64,000 nt of DNA from Dielma sp000508965 (GCA_000508965.1 BAHV02000018.1:62001-126000); one strand, 5' to 3'; shown: positions 53,811-63,061, numbered from the stretch's first letter. Notes: generated by a model not told the origin, from the sequence alone. Numbers and translations: made by a program.

Positions 53811-54514
53811 ACGTCGCCCTCTTTTCTCTGATCACTGACAATACGGCCGTCACGGATCGTTAAGATACGTTCGGTCTCGGCAGCCAGCTCTGGATTATGA
53901 GTAATCAAAACGATGGTTTTTCCTTGTTCTTTATGCAGCTGATGAAAGAGATTCATAACCAGATGTCCTGTATAAGTATCCAAAGCACCCGTCGGTTCAT
54001 CGGCAAGAATGATGGCCGGATCATTCGCCATAGAACGGGCGATCGCAACACGCTGTTTCTGCCCGCCGGATAATTCATTCGGCATATGTCCCATGCGGTC
54101 TTCCATTTCTACCAGCTTAAGCAGATCCTTAGCTCTAGCCGTTCTTTCTTTATGTGAAACGCCTGCATACATCATCGGCATTTCTACATTTTTGAGCGCA
54201 CTGGTACGCGGAATTAAATTAAAAGTCTGGAATACAAACCCAATCTTCTGATTTCTGAATTTAGATAGCTTATTATCATCAACATCGTCCATCGAAACAC
54301 CATCAAGAATATATTCACCGCTTGTCTGACGATCAAGTGCACCGATGATATTCATCAGCGTACTTTTACCTGACCCCGATGGCCCGACAATTGACACAAA
54401 CTCACCTTCATGGACGGTAAGCGAAATCCCATGGAGCACTTCAAGTTCATTTTCCGTCCCCTGATAGAAGGTCTTAACGATATCCTTCATCTCAAATATT
54501 ACTTTTTTCTCCAT
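53801..54514 (-). CDS. ABC transporter ATP-binding protein, MacB/LolD type
   Basis: A 237-residue ATPase with Walker A GPSGSGKSTL, signature LSGGQKQRVAIARSM, Walker B IILADEPTGALD and the H loop ITHNPELA. Partner of the following permease and preceding adaptor. Confidence 0.95.
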   Translation of the reverse strand: MEKKVIFEMKDIVKTFYQGTENELEVLHGISLTVHEGEFVSIVGPSGSGKSTLMNIIGALDRQTSGEYILDGVSMDDVDDNKLSKFRNQKIGFVFQTFNLIPRTSALKNVEMPMMYAGVSHKERTARAKDLLKLVEMEDRMGHMPNELSGGQKQRVAIARSMANDPAIILADEPTGALDTYTGHLVMNLFHQLHKEQGKTIVLITHNPELAAETERILTIRDGRIVSDQRKEGDVWI

Positions 54515-54517
54515 GGT

Positions 54518-56164
54518 CTACCCCAGCAGGACTGCAGCCCCGTCACTTACCATTTGCGGTGAAGTGATGACAATATCTCCTTCTTTGATTTCGTCGCTGA
54601 TTACTTCAAGCAGGAAGTCAGTTTCCATACCGATCGTAACAATTACTTTCTTAGCCGTATATTTATCCCCGTTCTGTTGAGCAATGTAGATATAAGATGT
54701 ACCATCTACATCTGTAAGTACGGCATCATAAGGCACAGCCAAAGCCCCTTGTTTTTCTTCAACGATAATATTCACTTTCGCATTCATACCGATACGCAGA
54801 TCTGTTTTAGCATCCGTTACATCAATTTCACTCTCGAACTCAACCGTACTTGAGCCGGATTTTGTAGTCCCGTCAGCCGCCTTTTTCGCAGCCGGTGCGA
54901 TAAAGCTTACTTTACCGTTATATTTCTCATTAGGAATGGCATCCGCAGAAATAATTGCTTTCATCCCATTCTGTACACTCATCAGATCATATTCCTTGAT
55001 TGATGTATTGATCTTCAATGAATCAGCATTTTCAATCACAAATAAGACACCGCTCGCCTTATCACCGACTTCTACATTAACCGCTGTCACCGTACCGGAA
55101 ATCGGTGCAGTGATTTCAGCTTCACTTAATTGCTTCTTCAGCTTCTGAAGTTCGATCGCACGTGACGGATCACTGGCCGTTAATTGTGTTTTAGTGAGTG
55201 AATCCTCATAAGTCTTTAACTGCTGCTGAGCATTGCGCTTCGCAATTGTCAGATTTTTTTCAGCATTGTCATAAGCAGTCTGAGCCTTTTCAACACTATC
55301 CAGATATTTTTCTAACTGTTTATCGGCTGCCTTGACAGCATCAGCTAAAGCATCCTTAGCGTCTTTATAAGCATCATAGGCTGTATCTTTACTTGAATCT
55401 AATGATTTTAACTGTGCTTTAAGTGAAGATTTCTGTTCCTCAAGGCTAGACACTGCAGTACATGCTGCTGCATTTGTAACTGGGTCAGCAGCACAAGCGC
55501 TCTCATAACCGCTGATTTGATTTTCAATTCGGTCAATGGCATCTTCGATACTTGAATTATCCGTATCATCCGCATTACGCCATGTTTTTCTCGCAGTATC
55601 CACAGCCTTCTGTGCCTTCTTAATGGTTTCATTCTCACCCTGATCCATATCTTCCAAGGCATCATTATACGCTTCCTTGGCATCATTCAGCGTTGTCAGT
55701 GCGTTATCCACATTCACCTGAGCATTGTTGATTGAGCTGTTCATATTATTTTCAAGATCAGCCTTAAAATCCTCATATTCCTGCTGAGTTGAATTTAATG
55801 TCAGACCGGTTGACTGATCATTGATATTAAGAGAAGCCTCAGCCTTCTGCAGATCAAGGAGCAGATCCTCTACATCCACACTGCCTAAAACCTGACCGGC
55901 TTCTACCTTATCACCGGCCTTTACATTGATTGATTCCATTTCATAAGCTGCTAATGAAGAAGTTACCTTCATTGAATCAGCACTTTCTACAAGTCCCGTC
56001 ACTTCCACCGTCTTTGAAAGATCCTGCTTAGCCAATACTGTCGTCTGTACGATCAGATCACTATTTCCGGATCCCTTAAAAGGATTAAAAAAGAAAGCAA
56101 CAAGCACTACTGCCACAACAGCAATTACTATCAATTTCTTATGTTTTTTCCATATTTCTTTCAT
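54518..56164 (-). CDS. Membrane-fusion adaptor of the efflux system (MacA/HlyD type)
   Basis: A 548-residue adaptor. One N-terminal helix (LIVIAVVAVVLVAFFF), a lipoyl/barrel part (VKAGDKVEAGQVLGSVDVED), a long coiled-coil of about 250 residues rich in Asp, Ala and Lys that includes a Cys pair (CAADPVTNAAACTAV), then the beta-barrel domains (EITAPISGTVTAVNVEVGDKAS) and C-terminus. In Gram-positive MacAB-like systems it links to the wall. ATG at 56164 has GAGGAG; 13 upstream codons lack support. Confidence 0.88.
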   Translation of the reverse strand: MKEIWKKHKKLIVIAVVAVVLVAFFFNPFKGSGNSDLIVQTTVLAKQDLSKTVEVTGLVESADSMKVTSSLAAYEMESINVKAGDKVEAGQVLGSVDVEDLLLDLQKAEASLNINDQSTGLTLNSTQQEYEDFKADLENNMNSSINNAQVNVDNALTTLNDAKEAYNDALEDMDQGENETIKKAQKAVDTARKTWRNADDTDNSSIEDAIDRIENQISGYESACAADPVTNAAACTAVSSLEEQKSSLKAQLKSLDSSKDTAYDAYKDAKDALADAVKAADKQLEKYLDSVEKAQTAYDNAEKNLTIAKRNAQQQLKTYEDSLTKTQLTASDPSRAIELQKLKKQLSEAEITAPISGTVTAVNVEVGDKASGVLFVIENADSLKINTSIKEYDLMSVQNGMKAIISADAIPNEKYNGKVSFIAPAAKKAADGTTKSGSSTVEFESEIDVTDAKTDLRIGMNAKVNIIVEEKQGALAVPYDAVLTDVDGTSYIYIAQQNGDKYTAKKVIVTIGMETDFLLEVISDEIKEGDIVITSPQMVSDGAAVLLG

Positions 56165-56187
56165 TTCAGATTCTCCTCGGCATCCAA

Positions 56188-56204
56188 TATGACACCCTGT
56201 CATA
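56188..56204. promoter_or_regulatory. Candidate TetR operator
   Basis: Perfect dyad TATGACA-CCC-TGTCATA over the expected transcription start of the adaptor-ATPase-permease-TetR operon. Confidence 0.7.
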
Positions 56205-56205
56205 C

Positions 56206-56234
56206 ATTATAGTTAGCTTCCATGATTTAGTCAA
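56206..56234 (-). promoter_or_regulatory. Promoter of the efflux operon
   Basis: Minus strand TTGACT (56229-56234), 17-base spacer, TATAAT (56206-56211). Confidence 0.85.
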
Positions 56235-56405
56235 TGTGAATTCCTCATTATAACAAAACTGTTAGAAAATATTAGGTTAATTTAATGTTTTCTTAAGAAA
56301 ATATTTAGAAATGCAGAACATTCAAATCAGCAGCCAGAATATTCTATGTCAGAGTGCTAATAATTATGAAATATATTCCCATATGAAACCGTTCTAAAAG
56401 TAAAA

Positions 56406-56432
56406 GTCAGCATCCAAGAGGAATACTGACGA
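56406..56432 (-). terminator. Terminator of a vanished minus-strand gene
   Basis: Minus-strand hairpin GTCAGTATTCC...GGATGCTGAC followed by TTTTACTTTT. No complete gene ends here, only the short fragment at 56476-56583. Confidence 0.55.
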
Positions 56433-56475
56433 TCATAAATTATTCATATACTGCTGCCTTACGTTTTAATTCATC

Positions 56476-56583
56476 AGTTTAAGAACCCCATTAATGAAAA
56501 TACCTGGTGTAGTCCTAGCGATGACTGATCCGACACCTGCACCAATAAACCCTTTGAAGAGTACAAAAGTCCGTTAGTAAAGT
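56476..56583 (-). pseudogene. Short remnant of an unidentified protein C-terminus
   Basis: A minus-strand frame reads FVLFKGFIGAGVGSVIA and ends GVLKLMN-stop, preceded by an in-frame stop. The Gly-rich hydrophobic text and the terminator behind it suggest the tail of a lost membrane protein gene. Family not recognised. Confidence 0.35.
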
Positions 56584-56616
56584 TTTTATGACTGCATTAG
56601 ACGGATAATATTAAAG

Positions 56617-56930
56617 GACAATGATCGATGAAATCAATGAGCGTATGTCATCAACAGCGTTTAATGCTTTTGCGATACCGCATGCTATGAAAATGAATGC
56701 GGAAAAGACGGGAATATGTTTATTGCTTCTGATGAACCAATTCTTTGAAATAAGAAAAATGTTCAATTAGTAATGGTGCTCTGTTTTAATAAAAATGAAC
56801 GATTGTATTTAATAAAATTTATGAACCGATCACAATGATTCTCAGTGAAACGGAAAATGCGAGAAAAGTAATTCAGTGCAATGATTATGATGAATTTATA
56901 TCCATGACGGTATCATTGCTTAAAGTGTAA
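56617..56930 (+). pseudogene. Degraded PTS EIIA (fructose/mannitol-type) domain of a BglG/MtlR-like regulator
   Basis: Pieces in different plus-strand frames read in order ERMSSTAFNAFAIPHAMKM, VMVLCFNKNERL and FNKIYEPITMILSE...NDYDEFISMTVSLL-stop. These are the active-site and C-terminal segments of type 2 EIIA domains fused to PRD regulators (His in AIPHAM is the phosphorylated residue). Stops and at least two frameshifts interrupt it and the 5' part of the gene is gone. A terminator at 56934-56980 follows. A clear decaying gene. Confidence 0.75.
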
Positions 56931-56933
56931 AAA

Positions 56934-56980
56934 AACATTGAATCAGACGGCATATAAGCTGTGCTCTATTCAATGTTTTT
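56934..56980 (+). terminator. Terminator after the EIIA pseudogene
   Basis: Stem AACATTGAAT/ATTCAATGTT with a long loop followed by TTT; may also serve the minus-strand small membrane protein gene. Confidence 0.65.
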
Positions 56981-56988
56981 AAATTACT

Positions 56989-57228
56989 TTAGTTATTAGA
57001 CCTCAAAACCTTATGACGCAGATAAAAATAGATACCGCCTTCAATCAGCAGCAAAATTATTACAAATATCGTTGAGACGAGAATACTCGTATACCACGGG
57101 CTTGAATTTAGTTCATAAAGCCCCGGATGACTCTGATAATCAACCCAGACAAACAATGCTCTGCCAATATAGACACCGATTGTAGAAATCATAAGGATTT
57201 TCATAAAACTCAGCAGTTTATTAGTCAT
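56989..57228 (-). CDS. Small two-helix membrane protein
   Basis: A 79-residue protein with hydrophobic segments at about residues 9-27 and 47-68 (ILVSTIFVIILLLIEGGIYF) and a basic C-terminus. Family not recognised. It starts one base after the nagB-like gene stop, so it is cotranscribed and probably coupled. Confidence 0.65.
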   Translation of the reverse strand: MTNKLLSFMKILMISTIGVYIGRALFVWVDYQSHPGLYELNSSPWYTSILVSTIFVIILLLIEGGIYFYLRHKVLRSNN

Positions 57229-57229
57229 A

Positions 57230-57931
57230 CTATAGCATCTCTTTATTGATCAGACATGCGGCATCATTATGCAGCCACAAAAATGATGCCGGCAGTGTTG
57301 TTGATACTTTCTTACTCATTAGCCGTTGCAATATTTCAGCCTTGCCGCTGCCGCTGATCAGCATCAATATTTTCTTTGCATTTAATAATTCACTTAAACC
57401 AAGCGTAATTCCCTGCTCCACCTTTTTGCCCTTCAGCATGCTATGATGCTTAGACAGTTCATCAAGCTGAATCACATGGGCATCAGGAAGCAATTCATCG
57501 GCCGGTTCATTTAAACCAAGATGGCCATTTCTGCCAAGGCCTAGAATACAACAATCGATCGGATGCTTGTCAATTAAATCATGAATCCGTTTTGCCTCAC
57601 ATTCATAATCCGCCGCGTCATTATTGAATGAAATCAGCTGTTCCTCTTTAATCATTAAGGGTTCAAGTACATAATGACGAATAAACCATTCACAGGCAGA
57701 ATCATCCTTGGCGTTAAGACCGCACCATTCATCGAGCTTGGTAAACGTCAAATGACTGACATCAAGCTGATTCACATGAATCATTTCAACTAATAATTCA
57801 TACATTCTGCGCGGTGATTCACCTGTAGCTAAGCAGATATTTGCATAAGGATTATTGCTGATTTCATTAAAAAGAATTGCGGCTCCTCTTTTGCTCATAG
57901 CTTCATAATTATCTAATTGTTCAATCTTCAT
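57230..57931 (-). CDS. Glucosamine-6-phosphate deaminase-like protein
   Basis: A 233-residue NagB-family enzyme that would convert glucosamine-6-phosphate to fructose-6-phosphate and ammonia. ATGESPRRMYELL (phosphate loop), FTKLDEWCGL and LGLGRNGHLGLNEPADEL are closer to true NagB than the paralogue at 46651. ATG at 57931 follows AGAGG. It is slightly shorter than typical NagB (about 240-260). Confidence 0.85.
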   Translation of the reverse strand: MKIEQLDNYEAMSKRGAAILFNEISNNPYANICLATGESPRRMYELLVEMIHVNQLDVSHLTFTKLDEWCGLNAKDDSACEWFIRHYVLEPLMIKEEQLISFNNDAADYECEAKRIHDLIDKHPIDCCILGLGRNGHLGLNEPADELLPDAHVIQLDELSKHHSMLKGKKVEQGITLGLSELLNAKKILMLISGSGKAEILQRLMSKKVSTTLPASFLWLHNDAACLINKEML

Positions 57932-58033
57932 AAACTGCCTCTCTTTCTTCATTCATTATACTACATGCGTTAGAGAAATCAACAGAACACTCCCTTATTC
58001 AAAACACCATCGGAAACAGTCTATAAAGCATGG

Positions 58034-58207
58034 ATGCAGTCATTGATTATATTTAATCAGACTTTAGGCATTGTGACATTTTATGATGGACAGATCCATG
58101 CATGGAATGAAAGAGAATTAACGATTTTAACAATTATAGCCGATGTATTGGCCCTTATATTTATTATGGTTCAGATAAATCGTCATCTGTTTAAATATTG
58201 TGTTTAG
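58034..58207 (+). CDS. Possible small membrane peptide, doubtful
   Basis: A 57-codon frame starting MQSLIIFNQTLG with one hydrophobic segment (ILTIIADVLALIFIMV). There is no ribosome-binding site and the frame is open further upstream without a start, so it may be the remains of a longer gene. The rest of the gap 57932-58272 shows only the maf terminator. Confidence 0.25.
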   Translation: MQSLIIFNQTLGIVTFYDGQIHAWNERELTILTIIADVLALIFIMVQINRHLFKYCV

Positions 58208-58230
58208 ATGCCTGAAAATACAATTTCCTA

Positions 58231-58275
58231 TATAAAAAATACGGAACTGATCACCCATCAGTATCCGCATTTTTA
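58231..58275 (-). terminator. Terminator after maf
   Basis: Minus-strand hairpin AATGCGGATACTGAT...ATCAGTTCCGTATT followed by TTTTTATA. Confidence 0.8.
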
Positions 58276-58842
58276 ATAATCTAATTCTAAATATTTCTTC
58301 AACCGCTTATACAGACTTGCCATCGGCAGTCCTACCACGTTATAAAAATCACCATTGATTTTCTTTACAAACGTCAATCCCTTACCCTGTATCGCATAAG
58401 CACCGGCCTTATCATGAGGTTCCTTAGACTTGGCATAGCGTTTGATTTCCTCGTCTTCAAGATCATAGAATGTAACATCTGTTACTTCATGAAAGCATTC
58501 CTTGACATCCTTGGCTACTAAAGCCACACCGGTAATTACTTGATGCGTTTTACCAGACAGCTTTCTCAGCATCCGTTCAGCATCTTCATTATCCTTCGGT
58601 TTGCCGAAAACTTCCCCGTCACAAACAACGATCGTATCCGCTCCGATAATAAATTCTTCCGGATATCTATGAAAAACGGCATCCGCTTTTTCAAAAGCCA
58701 GCTTTTCAACCGCCTTCTCTATACTAAGTTCAGGATCCAAGGTTTCTTTTAATAAACAGCTAGCAGTCGTAAATGGAATTTCACTAAGAACCATCAGTTC
58801 TCTTCTTCTCGGTGATTCACTTGCTAATAAAACTCTTCTCAT
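58273..58842 (-). CDS. maf: Maf-type nucleoside triphosphate pyrophosphatase
   Basis: House-cleaning pyrophosphatase that hydrolyses dTTP/UTP or modified nucleotides. The 189-residue protein has LLASESPRRRELM at the N-terminus, the catalytic Asp in IIGADTIVVCDGE and GKPKDNEDAERML. ATG at 58842 is the family start; six upstream codons are unsupported. Confidence 0.95.
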   Translation of the reverse strand: MRRVLLASESPRRRELMVLSEIPFTTASCLLKETLDPELSIEKAVEKLAFEKADAVFHRYPEEFIIGADTIVVCDGEVFGKPKDNEDAERMLRKLSGKTHQVITGVALVAKDVKECFHEVTDVTFYDLEDEEIKRYAKSKEPHDKAGAYAIQGKGLTFVKKINGDFYNVVGLPMASLYKRLKKYLELDY

Positions 58843-58904
58843 AGTTCCTCGCTCCTTCATTAGAAAATTTTAACACTACTTTATCAACATTGCAATGAAG
58901 CTGA

Positions 58905-59624
58905 TTATATTTTTTTGTCAACATCTTCCTTTGCCTTTTTCCGCAGGAAGATAAAACCAATAAGTAAAAGAAGATAAACAGCCAAAAAGGTTAAAGTGAT
59001 ACGGAAAACCATACCGGCAAAAAATGTTTCAGGAAACATGTTAATCATAATTGAATTAGCCGGATTCAGCTGCCATAAATCATTCGTAAAGAATAATTCA
59101 TGGAAACCGATCCAAAAGCCTGTAAAATCCATCAGTGCATACCCAGCCAGCATCCCGACAACGATCAGCAGACAGATTGATATTTGGATAAAGCTGCCAG
59201 GCAGCTGGCGCTTCAGCATATTCACGCCATTTTCATCCTTGCGGCTGCGGTAAATCAGATAAGCAAAAGCTAATACACCTATCATTGTTGCCAAATTTCT
59301 GGCGGTTAATACATTCTGATAAAGAATTCTCACATCCACCATATGCAGCGTTTCACGCTCTGTAAATATTTCACGCTGCATGCCAAACACTTCGCCAGTC
59401 ACTAAGATATCATCTCTTTGACCATGCAGATAATCCAGCAGTGTTTCGGTTGCCGCGAATAAGTCCTCATCGCTCATACCCAAACTATCCGCCGTATTCA
59501 GCTTTGTGTACTGCTCACGATAGTAGTTTTTATTAAATGCGTGGAAATCAATACTGGTTACTAATAATACAAAGATCAAAGCCAGCGAGAAAATTCCGGC
59601 GGCTGTCTTAACCCTTTTTTTCAT
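58905..59624 (-). CDS. TIGR01906 / DUF1461 integral membrane protein
   Basis: A 239-residue protein with an N-terminal helix, an extracytoplasmic loop and four further helices. The segment LWQLNPANSIMINMFPETFF is typical of the TIGR01906/DUF1461 family of Firmicutes. Its function is unknown. Monocistronic as far as can be seen. Confidence 0.8.
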   Translation of the reverse strand: MKKRVKTAAGIFSLALIFVLLVTSIDFHAFNKNYYREQYTKLNTADSLGMSDEDLFAATETLLDYLHGQRDDILVTGEVFGMQREIFTERETLHMVDVRILYQNVLTARNLATMIGVLAFAYLIYRSRKDENGVNMLKRQLPGSFIQISICLLIVVGMLAGYALMDFTGFWIGFHELFFTNDLWQLNPANSIMINMFPETFFAGMVFRITLTFLAVYLLLLIGFIFLRKKAKEDVDKKI

Positions 59625-59810
59625 ATACTGCCTCCTGCCGTGAGATTAATCTTTTCATAATTAATCATCATGCCTATTATTATACAATGAAAAATCATGC
59701 TTCAATGTCGAAATTTATTTCTTTTTTAATTATTTTCTTATCATATGGTGAGGAATGTTTAAATTTATGACAAAAGACTGACACATTTTGTCTGTTTTTA
59801 TCATTAGTTG

Positions 59811-59840
59811 TTGACAACAGCATGGACTATATCCTATAAT
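59811..59840 (+). promoter_or_regulatory. Promoter of tRNA-Lys
   Basis: TTGACA (59811-59816), 18-base spacer, TATAAT (59835-59840), 16 bases before the tRNA. Confidence 0.88.
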
Positions 59841-59856
59841 AACTAGGCACATCAAT

Positions 59857-59932
59857 GACTCGTTAGCTCAGATGGTAGAGCATTTGACTTTTAATCAAAG
59901 GGTCTGGAGTTCGAATCTCCAACGAGTCACCA
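59857..59932 (+). tRNA. tRNA-Lys (anticodon TTT)
   Basis: Acceptor GACTCGT/ACGAGTC, D arm TAGCTCAGATGGTAGAGCA, anticodon loop CTTTTAA with anticodon TTT, T arm GAGTTCGAATCTC, encoded CCA. Confidence 0.96.
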
Positions 59933-59943
59933 TGATTCACACA

Positions 59944-59968
59944 AACAGCCAAGCGCTGTTTTTTTATA
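59944..59968 (+). terminator. Terminator after tRNA-Lys
   Basis: Stem AACAGC/GCTGTT followed by TTTTTTAT. Confidence 0.85.
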
Positions 59969-59969
59969 T

Positions 59970-60009
59970 AAAAAAAGCACACCCTTTGCTTATGAATCAG
60001 GTGTACTTC
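59970..60009 (-). terminator. Terminator after the DUF349 gene
   Basis: Minus-strand stem AAGTACACC/GGTGTGCTT with a 15-base loop followed by TTTTTT. Confidence 0.85.
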
Positions 60010-60028
60010 ATACTTTACAGCTTTTAAT

Positions 60029-61180
60029 CTATTTGGCTAACGATTTTTCGATATCGGCGATTTCAGCTTCTAACTGCTGAATAAATTCTTCCTTATCAGC
60101 AATATCTTCATTCATCTCATCAATGGCTCTTTGACCCAGGAGACCCACCATTTCTTCCTGCATCCGTTTCAGCTGCCATTTCTGCTTCTGCAGCAGATCC
60201 TGCTTACGATTTCGGGCATCCTGCATCCGCTGACACCATTCCTGATGCTTCCGTTCATTCAGCTGTTTCAAGCCGTTGAAGTAATCATCCATAATTGAGC
60301 GGAATTCATCCCAAATCTGATCTTCCCGATCCTTACCGCATGAACCAATTGCTTTCCATTCATTGCTTAAGCCCTTCATTTGTTCAGTCAGCTCTTTAGT
60401 ATATGTTTTTTCAGCAGCAATGGCAGCTGCCTTTTCAACCAACGCCTTTTTATCAAGATACTTTTGATCCTGTTCCTTATGCAGCTGATCATAATAAACA
60501 CTGCGGCAATCATAGAATTTCTGACGCTGCTCATTAAATGCATCCCATAAACGATCTTCATGTTCCCGGCCCGCACTGCCTGCGGCTTTCCATTGATCCA
60601 TTAAATTCTTAAACTTCTCACTTGTCTGCTGCCATTGGGTTGAATCAGCCAGTTCCTTTGCCTGTTCAATCAATGACTGTTTGATCTGCAGCGCATTCGC
60701 AAAGTTTGATTGAAGATTCTCCCAATAGGTGTGTTTGCGGTCAAAGAAAGTCTGACGAGCTGCGTTAAATGCTTCCCACAGTGCATCATCTTCTTTGCCG
60801 GCTGTTCCAATCGCCTTCCACTGACGCATCAAATCAGCCATGGCATCAGTCGCTTGATTCCACTCATTTGACACGGAAACCTTTTTAGCCTGTTCAATCA
60901 ATGCTTTTTTAAGCTCCTGATTGTTTTGGAAACCTTCACGGCGCTTGCTGTAAAGCTTATCAACAACATTGTCAAATTTTTCAACTAACTGATCTTCATA
61001 AACTGAATCCCAATATGAAATTTGTTTCCATTTCCTTCTTAGATCAGCAATCGCACGGGCAATCACATCCCATTCAGCATCCCCGTCAATCTGTTCAGCT
61101 TCCGCAATCAAAGCTTCTCTTTGCTGAATATCCTCATCATAATCACTTACTTCATACATTTCATCATTATTGTTATTCAT
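60029..61180 (-). CDS. DUF349 repeat protein
   Basis: A 383-residue helical protein with about four to five DUF349 units, each with a pattern like LMRQWKAIGTAGKEDDALWEAF (a Trp-Lys-x-Ile/Ala-Gly-x-x-Gly core) and a following R-x-x-F-[FY]-D. A C-terminal coiled-coil part follows. The function in bacteria is unclear. ATG at 61180 has GGAGGAAT. Monocistronic with its own terminator. Confidence 0.88.
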   Translation of the reverse strand: MNNNNDEMYEVSDYDEDIQQREALIAEAEQIDGDAEWDVIARAIADLRRKWKQISYWDSVYEDQLVEKFDNVVDKLYSKRREGFQNNQELKKALIEQAKKVSVSNEWNQATDAMADLMRQWKAIGTAGKEDDALWEAFNAARQTFFDRKHTYWENLQSNFANALQIKQSLIEQAKELADSTQWQQTSEKFKNLMDQWKAAGSAGREHEDRLWDAFNEQRQKFYDCRSVYYDQLHKEQDQKYLDKKALVEKAAAIAAEKTYTKELTEQMKGLSNEWKAIGSCGKDREDQIWDEFRSIMDDYFNGLKQLNERKHQEWCQRMQDARNRKQDLLQKQKWQLKRMQEEMVGLLGQRAIDEMNEDIADKEEFIQQLEAEIADIEKSLAK

Positions 61181-61332
61181 CGTATTCCTCCAATAGTTCT
61201 TTAGAATCATCCAGTCCTATTAATCATTGTAACGCAAGTTATGGAAAATTTCATTCATTAAATGAGAAAAAAACACTTTTTAAAGCAATTCTGCTTTTTA
61301 TACACTCCCTGAATCTTCATCAGCTTTTATAT

Positions 61333-61378
61333 AAGAGAAGCGACAAAGGTCTATATGGAAGACCTCTGCCGCTCTTTT
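61333..61378 (-). terminator. Terminator after the rhodanese-like lipoprotein gene
   Basis: Long minus-strand stem GCGGCAGAGGTCT/AGACCTTTGTCGC with a short loop; the U-run on the minus strand is weak, while on the plus strand CTTTT follows. Confidence 0.55.
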
Positions 61379-61415
61379 AACATCATATTTTGCTTTTAAG
61401 CTGAGAATTCAATGC

Positions 61416-62132
61416 CTATTTACGAGTTAAACCTTCAAATGCATAAGTAGCAGTAACTGCTAATTCAGCATTATCTGTTGTATAAGGACGGAATTCAGAA
61501 CCTTCAAATTGTCCCATACCGCCTACATTGTAGATTTTGCTCATATCATAACCTTTAGCTGCCAGCAGGTTCATCAATTGTGTAACACGGCCGCCGCTTT
61601 GGCACATTAAGAAGACAGTCTTATCAGTTGGAATCATTGCATGCAGCAGATCATCTGATTCTTCATAAACATCGATGGGTTCAGTTACTGAGCCGCCGTA
61701 TAATTGCGGCAGTGTAGCGTCTGTATTGGCATCAGCATTGAAGATAACTGCGAAATAAGGAATTACTTCAAAGTTCTTTAAATGCTTTTTAGCATAGTCG
61801 TTATAATCACGAAGATCGATATAGACAACATCGTCTCTGCCCAGATAATCAATCAGGTTATCAACATTGATTGAAGAACAAGCAGCTGCATATGAATCAG
61901 CAGTACAAGCTACTTCTGCTTCGTCCTTACTTGGCTTATACATCTTTGTTGTATCACGAGGTTCAGGCAGTGCAGTTGGTGCCGGTGCATCAGTAGCCAT
62001 TACATAACCGTTTTCTAGTGGATTTTTCACCCATCCTTCAGCTTCTAATTCAGCATCCGTTTTTTGTGCAGGTGCTGTTGAACATCCCATTAATAATAAA
62101 GCAGATAATGCTAATACACTAAATTTTTTCAT
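61416..62132 (-). CDS. Lipoprotein with rhodanese-like domain
   Basis: A 238-residue surface lipoprotein: lipobox LLMGC, a Pro/Thr-rich linker, then a rhodanese-like domain with VVYIDLRDYNDY and the active-site loop MCQSGGR (Cys177), so it could accept sulfane sulfur or act as a phosphatase-like binder. It lies 22 bases after the upstream lipoprotein and shares its operon. Confidence 0.82.
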   Translation of the reverse strand: MKKFSVLALSALLLMGCSTAPAQKTDAELEAEGWVKNPLENGYVMATDAPAPTALPEPRDTTKMYKPSKDEAEVACTADSYAAACSSINVDNLIDYLGRDDVVYIDLRDYNDYAKKHLKNFEVIPYFAVIFNADANTDATLPQLYGGSVTEPIDVYEESDDLLHAMIPTDKTVFLMCQSGGRVTQLMNLLAAKGYDMSKIYNVGGMGQFEGSEFRPYTTDNAELAVTATYAFEGLTRK

Positions 62133-62154
62133 AATCGTTTAGATCTCCCTCTAT

Positions 62155-62904
62155 TTAGTTAAAATATTCGTCAGTTGCGTGATATTGGAATAATGCATTC
62201 AGCATGCGGATAATGTTGTTAGTTGAAACAGAAGAACCTGTGAATGTATCTAATGTTAGAGCTTCACGTCCTTCACCGGCTGAATAATCAGCTGGATCAA
62301 TATCATCCTGTACGCTTAATGTGCTGATATAATCATAAGTCTTGCCTTTGAAGAAAGGAATGTATTCTTCTTTAAAGGTTTCATAAGTTACACCGGCAGG
62401 TGTCGGATTGCTGTCACCCCAGAAGCCGCCCAGATAATGTCCGGCAGAATCCTGATCAAATGACAGGAAGCGTACTTCAGAATCCTTAATATCCTTGCTG
62501 TCAGGCAGTGTCAGTTCTACATAGGCAGTCTGCCAGTAGTTTACATCTGCAGAACGGCATGTGCATGACAGATATGTGATCTGATACTTAATATAGTTAC
62601 GAGCCACATATTTGAAGTTTACAAATGCGTAGAAATTCGTTTCATTACGCGGTCCGTCAACATGGTTAATCGGTACTACCGCTACCACGTTGCCGACTGA
62701 TCCTTCACCTAAATCGGCGCTTTCATTCAAAAATTTGTTTACTTCTTCAAGTGTCATGTTTTCAAATGAACAGGTTCCGCCCTCAGTCACCGGATCATTT
62801 GTGCCAGTATTACCGTCATTCGCCGGCGGTGTTGTACTTGTACAGCCTGTAACTGTACCGGCAAGAAGAAGTAAAGCAACCAAACTTTTTGCTAACTTTT
62901 TCAT
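62155..62904 (-). CDS. Lipoprotein with a possible flavinylation motif
   Basis: A 249-residue lipoprotein (lipobox TVTGC, lipidated Cys21). The C-terminal DTFTGSSVST (residues 219-228) resembles the Dxx(S/T)GA(T/S)x(S/T) site that ApbE modifies with FMN, with Ser225 in the acceptor position. A divergent apbE gene lies 157 bases away, which favours this reading; the family is otherwise not recognised. Start ATG follows GGAGGAAAT. First gene of a two-lipoprotein operon. Confidence 0.72.
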   Translation of the reverse strand: MKKLAKSLVALLLLAGTVTGCTSTTPPANDGNTGTNDPVTEGGTCSFENMTLEEVNKFLNESADLGEGSVGNVVAVVPINHVDGPRNETNFYAFVNFKYVARNYIKYQITYLSCTCRSADVNYWQTAYVELTLPDSKDIKDSEVRFLSFDQDSAGHYLGGFWGDSNPTPAGVTYETFKEEYIPFFKGKTYDYISTLSVQDDIDPADYSAGEGREALTLDTFTGSSVSTNNIIRMLNALFQYHATDEYFN

Positions 62905-63061
62905 ATTTCCTCCTTTATGATATTTTTATTATAGCCCATTCACAAATTGAACTCAAGCGGTTACAGAATTTTCGTGAAATTGTTAACTTTTACATTTTGC
63001 TTCCTTTTTTTACTTAAATTTTCATATTTCCTAACAGGCTTTCATGTTGTACAATTATATC

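Noticed and set aside
59770..59796. Hairpin GACAAAA/TTTTGTC upstream of tRNA-Lys as a gene terminator
   Set aside because: No plus-strand gene precedes it; likely a chance repeat in AT-rich DNA.
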